The notes: a model not told the origin generated them from the letters alone. Counted from the stretch's first letter, positions 1-13,765 are shown. The stretch is DNA of 64,000 nt from Pseudoscleropodium purum (GCA_963969395.1 OZ017804.1:4402001-4466000), one strand, 5' to 3'. Translations and numbers: made by a program.

Positions 1-960
1 TGAAATAAAAAAAAATTTAATTAAAAATTTGGGGGTGCTGGTCCAGAGTCAAACAGCCCTCAAAGGCCCCAAATTTTTTTCTAATGCCAACTCCAATTGC
101 CAATAGACAGGGAATTTTGTTAAAATGGGCAATTATTCCGCAACTTTGGCACTTTATACAATTTCGACCGCGTATTTTGAAATCTATACCGGTCCTAGAT
201 GTCACTTTTGCGGTTCGAAAATGGCACATGGAATATCGCCATTCTAATGGAATTCCCCAATTTGGAATTCCCCAATTTGGTAGAAGTTCTTGAAGCAACC
301 TATCCACCCTGCTTGGGAAGCAGTGACGCACGTTTAGTCCAGGATCACTATTTCACACGACCGACGCGCCACAAGTTTTTGAAGATTCATCCCCAATTCA
401 CGCAGTTCCAGTGGTCCCAACTCCTCCCAACTGCGATTTTCACAATGAGCTCAAATAGCTAGGAAGAAAGTAACGCTCCTGTGTGTGGTACCATTGAACA
501 GTGTTGTACTTTTTGTTTTTCACATTTAAAAACGTTTTCGTTAAAGTGTAGCCACATCTGGCTGTGACCACTGCGAGTCAAGTCAGTTCCCTTGATTTGT
601 GGCCATATATTACGGAGGAAACCATTTTGAAGTCCTGACAAAGTTCACTTTGGTTGACTGGGGAGTTCACTTGGCAATCAGCTTCCAATAAGCTTAAGCC
701 ATCTTGCTCGGTTTTGAACTCAATCTGATTGGGTGTGATCAAGTGTGAGGAGCTTTAAGTTTTAGATTGTGCGCCATCTGTTGCAATTCGCAGCTTCACA
801 GCCGGTGTCGAGATCTCCACCGGACGGAGTTTGAATTCATAAGACGGACAGGATCGTCTGCAAGTCAACTGAATAACTTAGAATTAGAGAATCACGTGCT
901 CTGGACTTGGAAATTATCAGCCGTCAGTGCAAACTGCAAAGCTTAACCAGGCTTAACCCC
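1..960. other. intergenic, no gene recognised
   Basis: Only short overlapping open frames on both strands occur here, none with a recognisable domain, and no plausible splice-linked coding series was found. A 15-bp direct duplication lies near 249. Base composition is more balanced than in the 1.2-7 kb stretch, which could mean old repeat or promoter sequence. Confidence 0.5.
249..278. repeat. 15-bp direct duplication (two units)
   Basis: The unit GGAATTCCCCAATTT occurs twice without a gap. This looks like a replication-slippage duplication; no function is suggested. Confidence 0.85.
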
Positions 961-999
961 TAAAATGCAATGCCCGAGGCACCAAAATCTCGCCAGGGA

Positions 1000-1175
1000 C
1001 TGAGGATTGACCCTTGTATTGCCCCGAGTTTTACCCTTTCAAAAAACACTGGAATTTTTTATATGCCACATATGAAAACATTTGCACATTCTGAATTCAT
1101 ACTTGCAATCAGAGTCCCCGAATTAGCTGAGGAACATGAAGAAATACTAAATTTAATAGGCACAAAATAGGGGGC
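1000..1175 (+). repeat. dispersed repeat family A, copy 1 (degenerate)
   Basis: This segment shares a core with sequences at 6985-7400 (inverted, two copies) and 19590-20040. The core reads roughly 'TTCTGAATTCATA', then 'TTGCAATCA', then 'GAATTAGCT', followed by a 'ACAAAATAGGGG' tail. The copies are too diverged to assign a transposon class. This copy is uninterrupted and therefore shows the empty site of the MITE found in the 19.6-kb copy. Confidence 0.7.
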
Positions 1176-4100
1176 AATTTTTACATTTACTCTTTGAAGT
1201 CTAGTTTTAGCATAAAAAATACGATCTTAAAAATAAATGATAGTGATTTTTCTATTCAAGATTTTGTGCAAGGGTACCCATTGCAATCTTGACTTCCTAT
1301 AGTGTTGAGAGTTCTTGGAAATGAGTCTCAAATACACTAAATCTTGGAGAAAAAATCACATTCAAACTTCATTTAAGAAAATCGTAGAAGAGATTTTGAG
1401 AAGTCATAATTAAATTGACTAGGGTTATACATGTTAGGCCCTTTAACCTCATATTTTTTTGGTCACCAACTTTTTAGATTTGACTTGTAAAAAGAGGATT
1501 AAAAAGCTTCACACCACTTTTGCAGTTTTAACACTCTCATGGTCAAACATCATAATCTTTCACTCCATTAGTGATCTTGTTGCATTTTATTTTCCTATGA
1601 GATCTCTAACATGTCTAATGTGAATTTGTATAGTTACAATTCAAAAAATTGATACAACTTGTCAAAATGTTGGCATTTTGTTCAATTTAAAACAAATTCC
1701 AAGAAGCTGAAAATAGGTCTTGGGCATTTAGGGATTTAGAGAACATTCTATATTCCTTATAAATTAAACTAACTTCATTAGTTTTTCTACAATGAAACAC
1801 ACCTTTCAAAAACTTGATATTTTTCTCACAGAGTAAGATTGATTGTATTTTTCAAAATTTGGCTTCATTTTTTCATAATTAAAAACATTAAAAAGATTTC
1901 TATATGATTTTTTGTAAAAATATGGTAACTACAAAACTATTTTAAATAATATAAAATTTTATTACAAAATTGGAGATGATAGTGATAGTGCAATTGGTGT
2001 ACTTCTTGAGTTAACATTTAACAATAAAAGAAATTCAATAGGAAAGTTTAAAAGTGATGTATTTTAAGCTTTCAAGTGTCACAAAAATTATAATTTTAAC
2101 AATTTTGGAATTTTTCTTAAAAAGAATAAAAAATAAATACTTAGAACTTCGTTTTCTTAGTCAAATTTCAAGACATTTAAATTCAAGAAATAAGTGAAGT
2201 TCAAAATTTGACCCTAAATCTATCTGTCAAATAGATTTATCCTATAAGGGTTTAATTAGAAGGAAGTTATTTGCAATCAATATTATCCTCTTGCCCTTGA
2301 CCTTAGAAAGGATTTATTTGCAATAATTTCTTAATCTAGGAATTAGTTTATACCATGGAGAAATAAAAACCTTTGGAAGTAACAAAGGAAGAAAAAGACA
2401 TTACCCTCTCTATTGGTTTTTAATCCACAAAGTTCAATTGTCTATAGTAGATTTTCTTGTACATTTCTTTGAAACTTTTTCTAGAGATGCAAAATTCCAA
2501 GCCCTAATATGTGTTTGCATGTAATTTTCACACATATTAGACTTTTGGTTTTTGAAATTATAACATTTCTTTTACAAAATAGAACCAAAGTGGAAAAAAG
2601 GGTATGGAAAACATTTCTTGACTTCTAAGGGTGAAACAAAAAGGGTAAGAGGAAGTTCAAAAGTATAGCATCCACTTGAAAACATTGAAAAAATGAGGCA
2701 TTAACACAATATTGACATTAAAAATTCGATTGCAAATTGCAAGAGAATTTTTTCTTCAAATTCAATGTACAATATACTTGATGAAAAGGTCTTCAAATTA
2801 AGCTTCTCAAAATTTAAATGAAGATTCCTAATTCAAAAATTTGAGAATAAATTTAGATTACAAAGCTTCCAAAGTTTATTGCTAAGGGTGTTAACAATGA
2901 AAACTTTGATTGTAGATTGTGATAGTAGTTTCTTCAAATCCAACGTGCAATATTCAACATTGGAAAGGTTTTTGAATTGCACTAGTCTAATGGTATACAA
3001 AAATATTCTTAATGAAAAAACTTGGAAACATGCAAAGCTTCTAAAGGTTGTTGTAAGGGTTTGAGACATTTTTAAAGAGGTAAATTCTAATAAGAACCCA
3101 AAGGAAATATAATGGAAACAAAAAGAGAACATAATGTGGTTCTAAGTTATTCAATGACACCTAATGTCTTCAACACTTAGAGTTGTTTGCATTAGGCCTT
3201 CTAATTTCTATAGAAACTAAAGAATTTGAGTTCTATTTTTTTGGTGCTTGTAAAGAGTAAATAAATCTTTCAATCCAACATTGGGATTCTTTGTTTTGAG
3301 AATTTATGTGGTGGAATAAGTATTTGCAAAAATTTATCAATTGAATTGTAAATACTAAGCACATTTAAGCATTGCAAGAATTTTTTGAAGGTGTTCCACA
3401 TCTTTGTTACCTCTAAAAATTAATTAGAAACACGCCTTACATAGTTTTTAGTACAATAGATGTTTTTAAATTTAGAATTTATAGTATAAACATTTCCCAC
3501 AAATGGTGGTCAAAATCACCTAAAAAAATTCTTCAGTAGGATCTTAAATTTTTATAGATAATATCTCTCAATCAATACCATCAAACTTTATCAATTTTTA
3601 TCATATGCTCTTTTACAAATGCAATGTGAGACTCTATAGTCAAACTTTTTTTTAAACATCTTTCCTTTGCTTGCATGACTCAACTTAATAGAAATGGCAT
3701 CTTTGAGTGGTTTTGGAGAAAGAAATTAACAGTATGTCTTAACTCTTTCCCTTCCAAAACCTAATTGTCCAAAAAAAGTACAATCCGATTAGTGTAAATA
3801 AGTTATTTTTAAGAATTTAAGATATATCCTACAAACTATGCAATGCACCATGTAATGTACATTGGATGAGGGCATGAGGCAATGTGCAATAAAGACATTC
3901 TCCCTTGAAGCAAACAATTCAATTGAATTTGAAATCACTCAAAAGGTATTGTATTTGTCAAGCTAACAAATGATACTAGAATCTTTTAGCTTGCTTCTAA
4001 TTAACTCTTTTTATGTTGCCTAAGTCCAAATTTGAATATTTTTTATAATTTTCATATGATTTATATGAGTTTCTGTTGATAGTAATTAAAAACTCTTATT

Positions 4101-4302
4101 CTAAACCAATCATAGTTAGTAACATTACATAAAATTTGAAGGCTCTATAAGATTGTAGATTCTCCAATTCTAAAAACACTAGGAAGACTACCAACGCTAC
4201 AGTCTAACATGGTCAAGAGAATGCCACATCATTTTTTTTTAAATCAACTTTTTTTGCATTTTAAGAATTTTTTTATTTCTTTTAAAAAAAATTCTAACAA
4301 TT

Positions 4303-4372
4303 GGCCGTTCCTTCATTGCGAGGGAAACACACCTGAAACGAGCTTTTGTTGCCTTCAAATTTCCTTTAATGT
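4303..4372 (+). repeat. dispersed repeat family B, copy 1
   Basis: About 70 bp beginning 'GGCCGTTCC' and ending 'GCCTTCAAATTTCC..TAATGT' match 31416-31498 in the same orientation. They are GC-richer than their surroundings. No coding potential or class could be assigned. Confidence 0.65.
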
Positions 4373-4660
4373 ATATATGTTGGGTCATATTGCGGTGTGC
4401 ATTGATGATGCTCTTAGGTAACTAATAACACATAATTTGGATACTTTAAGTATGGAATATAGTTTTTGTAATGAGATTTTCTCATTTTTTATTTGTTTAT
4501 TTTCAACAATTTAAAGATGATTCTTACACAATCAAATATGCCAAGTATGTACTATATGCAAAAGGTACTTTGTAGAAGAGTTCAAATTTTTTTTTGGTAG
4601 GTGACTTCAAACAAACTTGACTTTTGAAGTCAATATTGTGTACATTCTCAAATTCAATAT

Positions 4661-4807
4661 GTACTCATCATTAGAAATATTGTTTAGGTTTTTTATTAAG
4701 GTATTTATTTAAATTAGGAACTAAATTAGATTGTACTCATCATCAAGAAATATTGTCTAGGTTTTTTTTGTTAAGGTATTTATTTAAATTAGGGACTAAA
4801 TTAGATA
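4661..4807. repeat. 72-bp tandem duplication (two units)
   Basis: Two adjacent units both begin 'GTACTCATCAT' and both contain 'GGTATTTATTTAAATTAGG'. They start 72 bp apart and differ by a few substitutions and short indels. Confidence 0.85.
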
Positions 4808-5689
4808 TAGTTACTTCTTTTTTGCACCAAATTTAAACAAATAGTTTTTCAAACCCTATCTAGGGTTTTCTCTTTGAAAATTCAATGTGAATAATAATCA
4901 CTATATAAACCTATAATATGTCAATGCACAAAGTGCTTGACATAAAGAAAGATAAGAGACAAAGAAAGAAAGAAATCCAATCTTATATCAAGGTCAATGT
5001 AAATTAAGAGTTTATTCATTTAGAATCACATCTTAGATCTCAAAAGAAATGAAGACATCAACACCAAGACTACAAACCCTTAGTAAAGGAGAGTCTCTAT
5101 ACTACAAACATGTATAAAAAGTTGTAGGTTGTAATGTTGCAGATAAATTTCATATGTAGGTTGTAGATATTTAATTTATAAAGTGTTTAAATTATTGAGA
5201 GGAGGTTGGTTACTTTTTGGTGTTTTTTTAATGAAAAAGAATGTTTTGGGCATATTGGATGAAATGTTGTTGATGTTTATTTTTGGAATTTTGAATTCAT
5301 CTTGTATTTTGGAGATGGATGCAATCTAGGTGGTATCATATGCAATATATGTAATCATTGTTGGTCATTGTGTATTCTAGCCTTGAATGGTGAGAAAGCA
5401 TCTTACAACTATAACATGTGGATTCAATAAATTGTATTTCATGATATTTCAGAGAAGGTGATGGGTGTGTGTTAAAATATGGTGTAGTGCATAGTACATA
5501 TACGTAATGTGTCTAGGCAAAATTTTGTTGTAAAATATATGTGCAATAGTTACCACTAGATATGTACATGGGAGTAGCCAATGGTATACCATTTAGTCTT
5601 GTTGATTGCCATCTTTATTTTCAAAGAAAAATAATGAGTTATGTGAAGGTAACTACACCTAATTATGTCCTCTTTCTAAATTCATCCCC

Positions 5690-5800
5690 TACAAATTCTT
5701 GTCTAAAATGTATTATCCCTACTCATGAGAGCTTAGGATTGCCAATGGATACACCTATTGTCAATAATTTGAAAATTCATAATCTATTCATATGATGTTC
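5690..5800 (+). pseudogene. possible Copia reverse-transcriptase scrap
   Basis: The frame around 5740 reads MDTPIVNNLKIHNLF, which resembles the 'TPMVTNLKKLH' stretch near the C-terminal side of Copia reverse transcriptases. A second similar scrap, DAPIISNLKLHSL, lies at about 43336-43380. Both are isolated, with no neighbouring RT or RNase H motifs, so this is a weak call. They may simply be two copies of one non-coding repeat. Confidence 0.35.
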
Positions 5801-6984
5801 TACTTAAAATACAACAAATGAGAATCTAAAATTTTATTTTGACTTTCAACAAGATTCAACTAAAAGTTAGGAAATTTAATAATAGGAACAATGCTTAATA
5901 TTTGAATACACTTAGATGTAATTATCTTCATGGTCATCTTTCAATTGAAATGGTGTGCTTCAAATGCAAAGAGTTTTAAAAACTAGGATTGGGAAGAGGT
6001 GTCAGTCACAAGTGTCCAAAGTTAAAATTAATAGGACTAATGAGCTAGTACAAATCTAACTAAGGGTTTAACCTTGAAAAGATGCTGCCTTTGTGATAGG
6101 TACTTAGTCAGAAATGATTCAATTTTTGAACCAATAGCTACATTTTTTGTTTTTACAGTAACATAAAAAGTCAACCATTGTACATTTTTAGTCCTTGGCA
6201 TCAATTCAAGGTCAAGGAAGCAATGAAACTCTCTTCATTTCACTAAAATTTGGTGCTCCCATTTGTTCTTCTCCTTACTTGATTGTTAGTACGTAGTGTG
6301 AAGTGGATGTCTTCAAAAGCATGCGACAATCATCAAACGTTGGTGTAGACATAGTGTTATTGCAGAGATGATTGATGACAATCCCTAGTGGGCTCTCTCT
6401 AGTCCTCGAGCCGGCTTTGTCTTTCAACCCCTATAGGTCCCCCAATGCCTTCTTATGGTAGAAGAACTTATTTTGGATAGGCCCTTAACATGGCTTTGTA
6501 GGTTGACCTATTGTTAACAACAATGGGATGCAATGGTCATTGAAAAAAATTCTTTGTTTGTACCTTTTCCTCTACTCATCTCTCTTCCATCTTGGCCTAG
6601 GGAAAAGTGCCAAAGCTAACGACAATAGGTTAGTCTATGTGACAAAGATGGGTCCAAGTGAAAATTTCACTTTTATACTCAATGAAAAATACTTTTTAGG
6701 AGAATTTTTTTTTTCATTCTCTCTCAACCTTATTTTTGCACATACTAAACTCAATTCCTCCATGAATTTCCCACATCATACAAGCAGAAATCTTTAAGTT
6801 CTCCGAAATAGGTTCTTCTACCTTAATGCGGCTTCACCACACCATGAGGGTGCCTTCATTGGTTTCTATTAACTCTCTATCTCATTGACCTCTTTTTGAC
6901 GAAGTAGAATTGACCCCTCTATTGCCATGCTAGAGGAGAAATGCCAAAATTACCCCCTCTTTAGTACCGCTTAAATTTTGTATT

Positions 6985-7400
6985 TCATCACATCCTCTAG
7001 CTAATTTGGGGTCTCTAATTACAAATAAGAATTCAGAAATTGAAAATTTTATCATATGTGGCAAACAAAATATTCTACTGTTTTCTGAAAGGATAAAATA
7101 CAGGGCAATAAAGGGGGCAGAACGTTAAATCATGCCTATGAAAGGGGCCCAACAAGGTAATTTGGGGGCTTACTAGGGGTAGAAGTTAAAAAAAGCCCCC
7201 TATTTTGAGCCATGTCTAGGTTTTGTTCTAGACATCTCCTAGCTAATTTGGGGTCTCTGATTACAATTATGAATTCAGAATATGCAAATAAAATAAAATA
7301 AAATTGTGGAAGATAAAAAAATTCTTGTGTTTTCCCCTGGGGTAAATTCAGCCTATTGGGCCCATTTCCTGGGTATGATTTAACGTCCTGCATATAGAGG
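6985..7400 (-). repeat. dispersed repeat family A, two adjacent inverted copies
   Basis: Two head-to-tail copies, at about 6985-7140 and 7140-7400, carry the reverse complement of the family A core. Both contain 'CTAGCTAATTTGGGGTCTCT' followed by a 'GAATTCAGAA' block. They lie in opposite orientation to the copies at 1.0 and 19.6 kb. Their purine-rich flanks ('AAAGGGGGC', 'GAAAGGGGCCC') also recur. Confidence 0.7.
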
Positions 7401-8069
7401 GGTCAATCTCCCTGGACTTTATATTTTACTTCTTTCTGCAGTAAAGGGTTCTCTTTATTTGTGAAAAAAAACAAAAAACAAAAACAAAAACGCGCGGCAG
7501 TTCCAGTGGCGCTTTCCTGCTGTTCTGTTCACGCCGAATTGCTTGCACATGTCACATGCCTCCGTGGGACTTTGTCAACAGTAGATTAATTCATGTGTGT
7601 ATTAAGATATTCTATTGCTTTGGACTTCGGCCGTGGTGCACTAATGTAGTAAGGGAGCCCATTCATTTCTGACCAGGGACCCATTCACGCTAAATAGGCT
7701 ACATTCTTTCCAATCAGGAGGAGAAAATAGGAGATTAATTGTGGCACAATTTCCAATGTAGTTGTGGCACATTACGATTGGCTGCAGTCTTGGTTGATTT
7801 TGCAGTCAACTCGTGGTTGGAAATAGAAAGCCTTGTATGACAAGAATAGGTCAAACAAAATCTTCAACTAAAAAATCAATAGTAATTACATTTTGAGAAA
7901 TAAAATTCTGAAAAAAATATGGAATCCTTCTTAACTCTATTTTTGAATATGGAAAAATATCTCCACTCAAGACACTTGTGCTTCACATATGTGTAATTGC
8001 CTAAGTGGTTGGAAATGGGTTGGCTCCCTTAGAGTCAAACTAACTTAGCTACCTTGGAGCATTCACATT

Positions 8070-8300
8070 CATTACGAAAGTTCTGAGACCTCCAAAGGGC
8101 TGTGAGCTTCGCAATACTGTAGTGCAATTAGAGAAAAAAAAATTAATAATAATAAATTATTTTTTTGTTTTTAAAATTTTGAAATCTGATGTAGCATTAG
8201 TGGTGCCACGTCAGTGTCACATCATATTGACTATTTTTACCATTGGAGGTGTAGAAAATAAAAAAACTGGCAGCCCTTTGGAGGTGCGGAAGAGATGGCT
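8070..8300. mobile_element. MITE, family M copy 1
   Basis: The left end begins CATTACGAAAGTTCTGAGACC. The right end carries the inverted block: ACCTCCAAAGGGCTG on the left recurs inverted at about 8271-8290. A conserved 'GTAGTGCAATTAGAGAA' block follows the left end, and the core holds GTGCCAC and GTGTCAC motifs near 8203-8220. The same architecture is found at 19652-19919 and 54472-54885. There is no coding capacity, and the exact right border is uncertain. Confidence 0.7.
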
Positions 8301-11300
8301 AGAAGGCAAATAGTTGGGCCCGGGCTACTTTTTCTGCCACACTGTTGGCTCACCAATGGAATAGAAGAGCTCCCGGCTTGCCAAACTATGAGCTTGGCAC
8401 AGAATCCTCCTGCGTTGCTCATCATCCTATCCAGTGCCCCCCAATTTGGGATTCCCTATTGAGATCTCACCATTTCAACAACTCATTGGACAAGCAATAA
8501 TAATTTCATGAACAGTAGCCCACATGTCTTTGACATTGTGCCTCATAGTAGGGACTTGGCATGGGAAATCAACAAAGAGATTTGTGGAGCCCGTAGTGCA
8601 ACATTTGGTGAGTCAAATTTTCTGTATAACACTGGCAGTGCTCTGCGTTTGCAAGTCGGGCTCTTGATACATCTGGTGGATGCAATCACAGTCATTGCAT
8701 GCAACAGTTCAAGTCTGTTGTCCACAAACTGACTGATGCAGACTCAGTATGTTCACTGATTCTTTGTGTCATATGAGGCCAAGTATGAGAGCTGCAGCTG
8801 TGAAGATGAGGCCAGTCGAAGACGTACATCTGATGAATAGTAACTTGTCTTGTAGGACGTGAAATGAATTGTTATCTGTTCAATGTGACAAACATGCTCT
8901 AATTGTTCATAAATTTGTGATAATTGTAGCACTGTTTGAAGCATTCCCAAACACATTTGGAACATGCTTTGTGAAAATGCTCTTTGGAGAGCATGTATTT
9001 CTATTTGAAAACCTAGACTATCTATTTTTTTAATGTCACTCTTCATGAAAAAGGTACTCAATAGTACAAAAGTCCCCCCAAACCACAAGTGTGATATATT
9101 ATGAAAAATCTCTTTTACCAACTAAACTAATTTAGAAAAAATTGAAATAATTTGAGTACATACGTCACTAATATAGGAAGCTTGCTCTCAAATTTCATGT
9201 CTATTCAATCATTTTTGCAATAGTTATGGCAAAAAGTCACTTACGCATGCAACGTGTGACATAAAATAGGACAAGTGTTTCTTGCAATCACCTTGGACTA
9301 TATGACTAAGATTACTAAAAACAACAAAATTCTAAGCCTTTATGCATTTTATTGTTCTCACTATTTTTGGCACCACCCTACTACTTTTGACATCATGTCA
9401 CCAAAGCTTGTGGTATTGATGTTAAGAGCAATGTTTTGCAAAAAATTTAGGGATGAATCTTGACACACCTAAGCATTAGATATATATTTACTTTCAATTG
9501 CTAACATTATTACGTGCCACACGTAGCATAAGTAGATTCAATGTGGAAATGAGAAGTGCACCACTATTTCACTAAAATCTATTGCTTTTATAGACATGTC
9601 TTTTGGAACAAATTTGACCAAAGTCACCAAACTTTCTCGTGATTACTTTGATTATAAGGTCAATCCAATGTGAACAAAATGGGAAGAAACCCATTACAGT
9701 GGACAAAATTGTAATATTGGTATATATTCAAGTAAATGTGAGTAAATGTACACCACTAACATAATTTTGCCCATGAGCTTACTTACCTTATTTAAGGTAG
9801 GTACACTTAAATGTACCCCTCACCTTAAACTGCCATCTATATCAAGTGTCCATCTCCAAAGTCAATTCTCTACCTATGTGGAAGAAACACTTTTAGAACC
9901 AATCTTTGTTACTTAATAACTTTTGCATACAATATCCAAAAGCCATGTTCTCTGGTATGTTGGAACCTCCTTTCACTTGCCAACAAGAACATATGAAAAT
10001 CTTACCAGTCTAAGAACAGCAAATAGGCTCAGTAGCAAAAAGTGGTGGTTCTGGGAGTACCTAGCTTAGATCATGTGCACAAAGTTGAATGATCCATATT
10101 TACCATAAACGGTTGCAGCTTGCCGTATAGATTGTTAGTAGCTTCCTACTGATTTCTCATGAAGTTGCAAGTATATGATATATTTTCCAAGTGCAGTACT
10201 ACATGCCAAACCCATTCCCCCACACACGTAACGTACTGGCAATGATGGCAATGATCGAGGACTTGAGGAGGGGAGGGAGACGGAGAGCACGGCCAGCAGT
10301 TAATAAGGTGAGACTGTACTGAAACCCCAAATCGGTTAAATCAATGATGCCAATTGCATCACATGAAGCGCATTTGGATGGACCAAGCTGAATTTGAGCC
10401 ACAGATCCAGCAGCTCACACCAAAGGTGCTGAACTGCAATTCCTACCTGCTTCGTCTCGGGTTTCCAGCTGCCCCGGCCTGGAGCAAATCCAGCATTGCT
10501 CAGTTTCTCAGGTGATCACCTAAAGCCCCAAATGGACACTGTGTGTGTCTCTTCTAAATGCTAGAGCTGATTACTTTGAACACTTGAAGATTGTTTCACT
10601 ATGAAAACTCAGTTTTAGTTCTAGATTTTGGGTCCCATATATGTACAGCCTTTCTGCGACGTGCGTTTGACGGTTTTATAAGGACTGAGCTAGTTCGCCG
10701 TTCTAGCTTCTAGATTCTAGGTCGAAGTGAAGTGAAAGCGAGGCAAAGCAATCGCATTGTGGAATGAAGCTAGTATATTAAAAGGGTCTGTATTCGTTTC
10801 ATTATTTCCCAGTTTTCAGTGACTTTGGCAATGCTTTGTGCAATCGTCCCTTGAAACTGAAATCTAGAGGTGTTCTAGTTTTCCAAAGAAGAACTGCTTG
10901 CGCTCCTCGACTTTTGTAATTGAGGAACTCCCATTCTAATAAATATCTCCATATATGCTAGCAGATAATTTAAGCGGAAGCACAGATATGGTAACCTAGT
11001 ACAATTACATCATGCAACCGTTACGGGATCAGTGAAGCATGTATTCGATCGTTTCAATTTCGCTTGAACGACAAAATTGATTTGCTTCCACTTCGTAGTT
11101 CATAATTCCAGTAAAATTCAGACCTTTCCGACGACAGACTGAGCTGTAACTACGGAGAAATCGAGTGTCGTCCCCGGTGTCGTCTAGTTTTCAAATTTTT
11201 TTCATCTGAAAATAAGTCAAGGGAACATCAATCCTTACACCGCGTCTTAATTGTCACCTACTTTTGCATTCTTGTTGAGTTTTCGTGGAATTGGCAAAAA

Positions 11301-12002
11301 AATGTGACATATATCTTTCACAAATCTTTAGCAAAGGTCTAAACTTCAGGCCCAAAACTTGCTAGGATAGGCATAGATTTTGGTTAAGGCGCGCGGCCTG
11401 CGTCAAAGTCATGGAAAACTGCCAAATTGACGTTTGATATAGAAGTTTGGAACGTCAATTTCAAGAATGCAATTAACTCGATTTCGATGTCGTTATCCAA
11501 TTGATAGTGCGAATAAAACATTAAACGGACATTCTATCCTGTGCTGAAATAGAAAGCTAGAACTCCGTTCTAGCTAACCATGATGGCGCGGGGCTCCAAG
11601 CGCCACTAACCTGAACCTTTTGATTTCCTTGCCTAGAGCTAGGTACTTCATCAGTTGGTTATCACCATGCATGATCGAAGATGTCATCATTCAGCTCCAT
11701 TTCAAATCCCAATTCAACCGAATCCCATGCATATACTAGTTATAATAAATTAGTTGTGTACTCGAGTACAAATATCGTGACATTCCAGTCCAGAAACCTC
11801 TAAAACTAGGTGTGGTGCATAGACTGGTGTAGATCTGAGCTAGCTAGCTAGGTTCGAGGTTAGATCGATGAACGCCCGATCTCGTTCGCAACAAGAATGA
11901 GGAAATGCGCATGATCGATCGCGTACATGCGCTCATGATCCGACACTGCTCATAAACTCCGGATCAATCGATCGATCAAGGTGGACTTATCATACGTGAT
12001 CG
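8301..12002. other. intergenic; upstream region of the GDU-like gene
   Basis: No convincing gene was seen. From about 10,200 onward base composition is more balanced and CpG-containing words appear, as expected near a gene promoter. Frames of 60-120 codons here lack recognisable domains and good splice partners. The last 150 bp before 12,003 contain several GATCGATC runs. An unrecognised upstream non-coding exon cannot be excluded. Confidence 0.5.
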
Positions 12003-13765
12003 ATGGCGGGGATCCTGGTGATGGCCGCCATTCCCAGCGGACGTCGCCTGATCAGCCGCGTGGGCGTGGAACCGAAGTGGCTGCTGTCCTCGAACTCCGC
12101 CAACACCGCCATGGCGAGCAGGATAGGATCGATGTCTCCGTTGTATGGCGAGCGCGTGGTGAGCCGTCATCACGAGGAGCCCGCTGGTCACAAGGGGCAC
12201 GGGTGGGGCTACGCAGCCATTTTGGGCGTGACCGTGGGCATGGTGGCGCTCATCTGCTTCTACCTGTGCGTGTGGCTGCTGCAACGCATGAGCCGGAAAT
12301 TCCAATGGAGCAATGCTCAACTGCCTCTGGAACCGGAGCAGCACGACGGAGAAGACGACGGTGAGTCATCCGTGTTCAGTAATGAATTAAAAACATTAAT
12401 TTCGTTAAATTGAATGTACTATACAGGCCAAAGGTGACATACAGTATGTCTTCACAAAAGGTCTAATTTCAGGTCACAAACTAGGATAGGTATAGCTTTG
12501 GGGTTCACGCCGCTCGACATGAACCGCCCCAACGTACATCACCAATTTAACGAAATTGACGTTTGAATGAATTTCACAGTTTTGCAGTTGCCGAAAGGGA
12601 CTAGATACAAAATTCTTGAACAATTAATGCCAATTCGTTCGTTTTTTAGTTAGAGTGTCGAGGGAAATTGGCCAGGGAACTTCAACAGCACGCAAACAAG
12701 GTGCCCCTATTTGTGTCATGATTTTGGCACTTTAATTAAGTTGAGCCAAAGTAACAAAATATACGTTGTTACCATTTCAATTACACGTTTTTCACAGCAG
12801 TCAACTGTCATTCGTAAGTGGGTTTTCCCGAGTTGTGTCAAGCATCCAAGTTTCTCAAAACAAGGACCAGACAGTAAACTATAGTTTTCGTTTGTGGTCA
12901 CTCACCCATAAAAGTGCCCAAATCATGGAAATTTTGCTAATTGTTAGGCGAACGAAAAGAGCTTTAGGGTTACGAATTGGGTTGTCACAAGACAAGTATG
13001 GCAACCGGTATCTTGGCATTATTATCTCGTACGATTGGCATTATTATGTCAAGCAATATCAGTCTAGTTCATTTTGGCAAATGTAAAACTGTGAAAATCA
13101 ATCGACTCACCATCGTCGCCGTCCCGATCGATGATCCGATGCAAGCGGAGGGAAGTTCCAGATGAAGTCACAATTTTGATTGACCCTCGACTCTATCTAT
13201 ATAAGGAATTGACATTATTATGTCCATTGATGCTTTTCAAGCATTATTTAGTCCCATTTCGGTAATTGAAAAACTGTGAAATTTTCAATCATACCTCATT
13301 CAACTGTACAAATTAAGCTCTAAAAAATAAGCTTGGATCGGTAAAGATTTAGGTTTCAAAAGCTACCAAGGTCGTAGATGTCTACCAACATAACAATACT
13401 GACTTCAAAATAGCATGTTGGAGCACATTGAGTTGGAACAACATTGTTATGGCATTCCAATATCATGAAAACCGTGTCGTTGTAAGCTTGCACTCGTGTT
13501 TAGATTTAATTTCTGTCTAGATTCAAGTCTAGAACTACTAATGGCACTTTTTTTGATAAAACATTGCCAATGCAATTTAATGGAAATTCCGTTAGGTCAT
13601 CAATCAACTGATGGAACGAAGAGAGCACCAAGTGGAGACGGCGAAAGTGCAACGCAGACATGGAACTCCAAGAGCGTGGAGCTGGTAGTGATGGCTGGTG
13701 AGCATGTGCCCACATTTGTTGCGCACCCAGTTGTGCAGTGCCCGGCTCAAGGGAATGTTCCTTGA
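12003..13765 (+). CDS. GLUTAMINE DUMPER-like single-pass membrane protein
   Basis: Two exons, 12003-12360 and 13596-13765, are joined in phase (donor G|GTGAGT, acceptor TTAG|GT) to give 175 residues. Residues about 69-93 (GYAAILGVTVGMVALICFYL...) form one membrane helix preceded by a His/Gly-rich stretch. Residues 149-164 read LVVMAGEHVPTFVAHP, matching the 'VIMAG' box that defines GDU proteins. Family knowledge: plant GDUs sit in cell membranes, interact with RING ubiquitin ligases and alter amino-acid export. The exon 1 frame also runs 53 bases into the intron before a stop, so unspliced mRNA would lose the VIMAG box. The N-terminal 60 residues are longer than in usual GDUs, so a start at codon 7 (second Met) is possible. 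The GC-rich first exon contrasts with its AT-rich surroundings. The identification rests on the helix plus VIMAG combination. Confidence 0.78.

Larger units (their letters stand above)
1176..6984. other. AT-rich intergenic DNA without a gene
   Basis: The sequence is strongly AT-rich with frequent stops in all frames. The few frames of 60-100 codons are low-complexity and unlike known proteins. Items that can be supported inside are a repeat shared with 31.4 kb, a 72-bp tandem duplication at 4661-4807 and a possible Copia reverse-transcriptase scrap near 5690-5800. Confidence 0.6.

Noticed and set aside
11976..12364. Frames of 122-127 codons overlapping GDU exon 1
   Set aside because: They are His/Arg-rich shadows without domains. 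The 12003 frame alone links to the VIMAG box exon.
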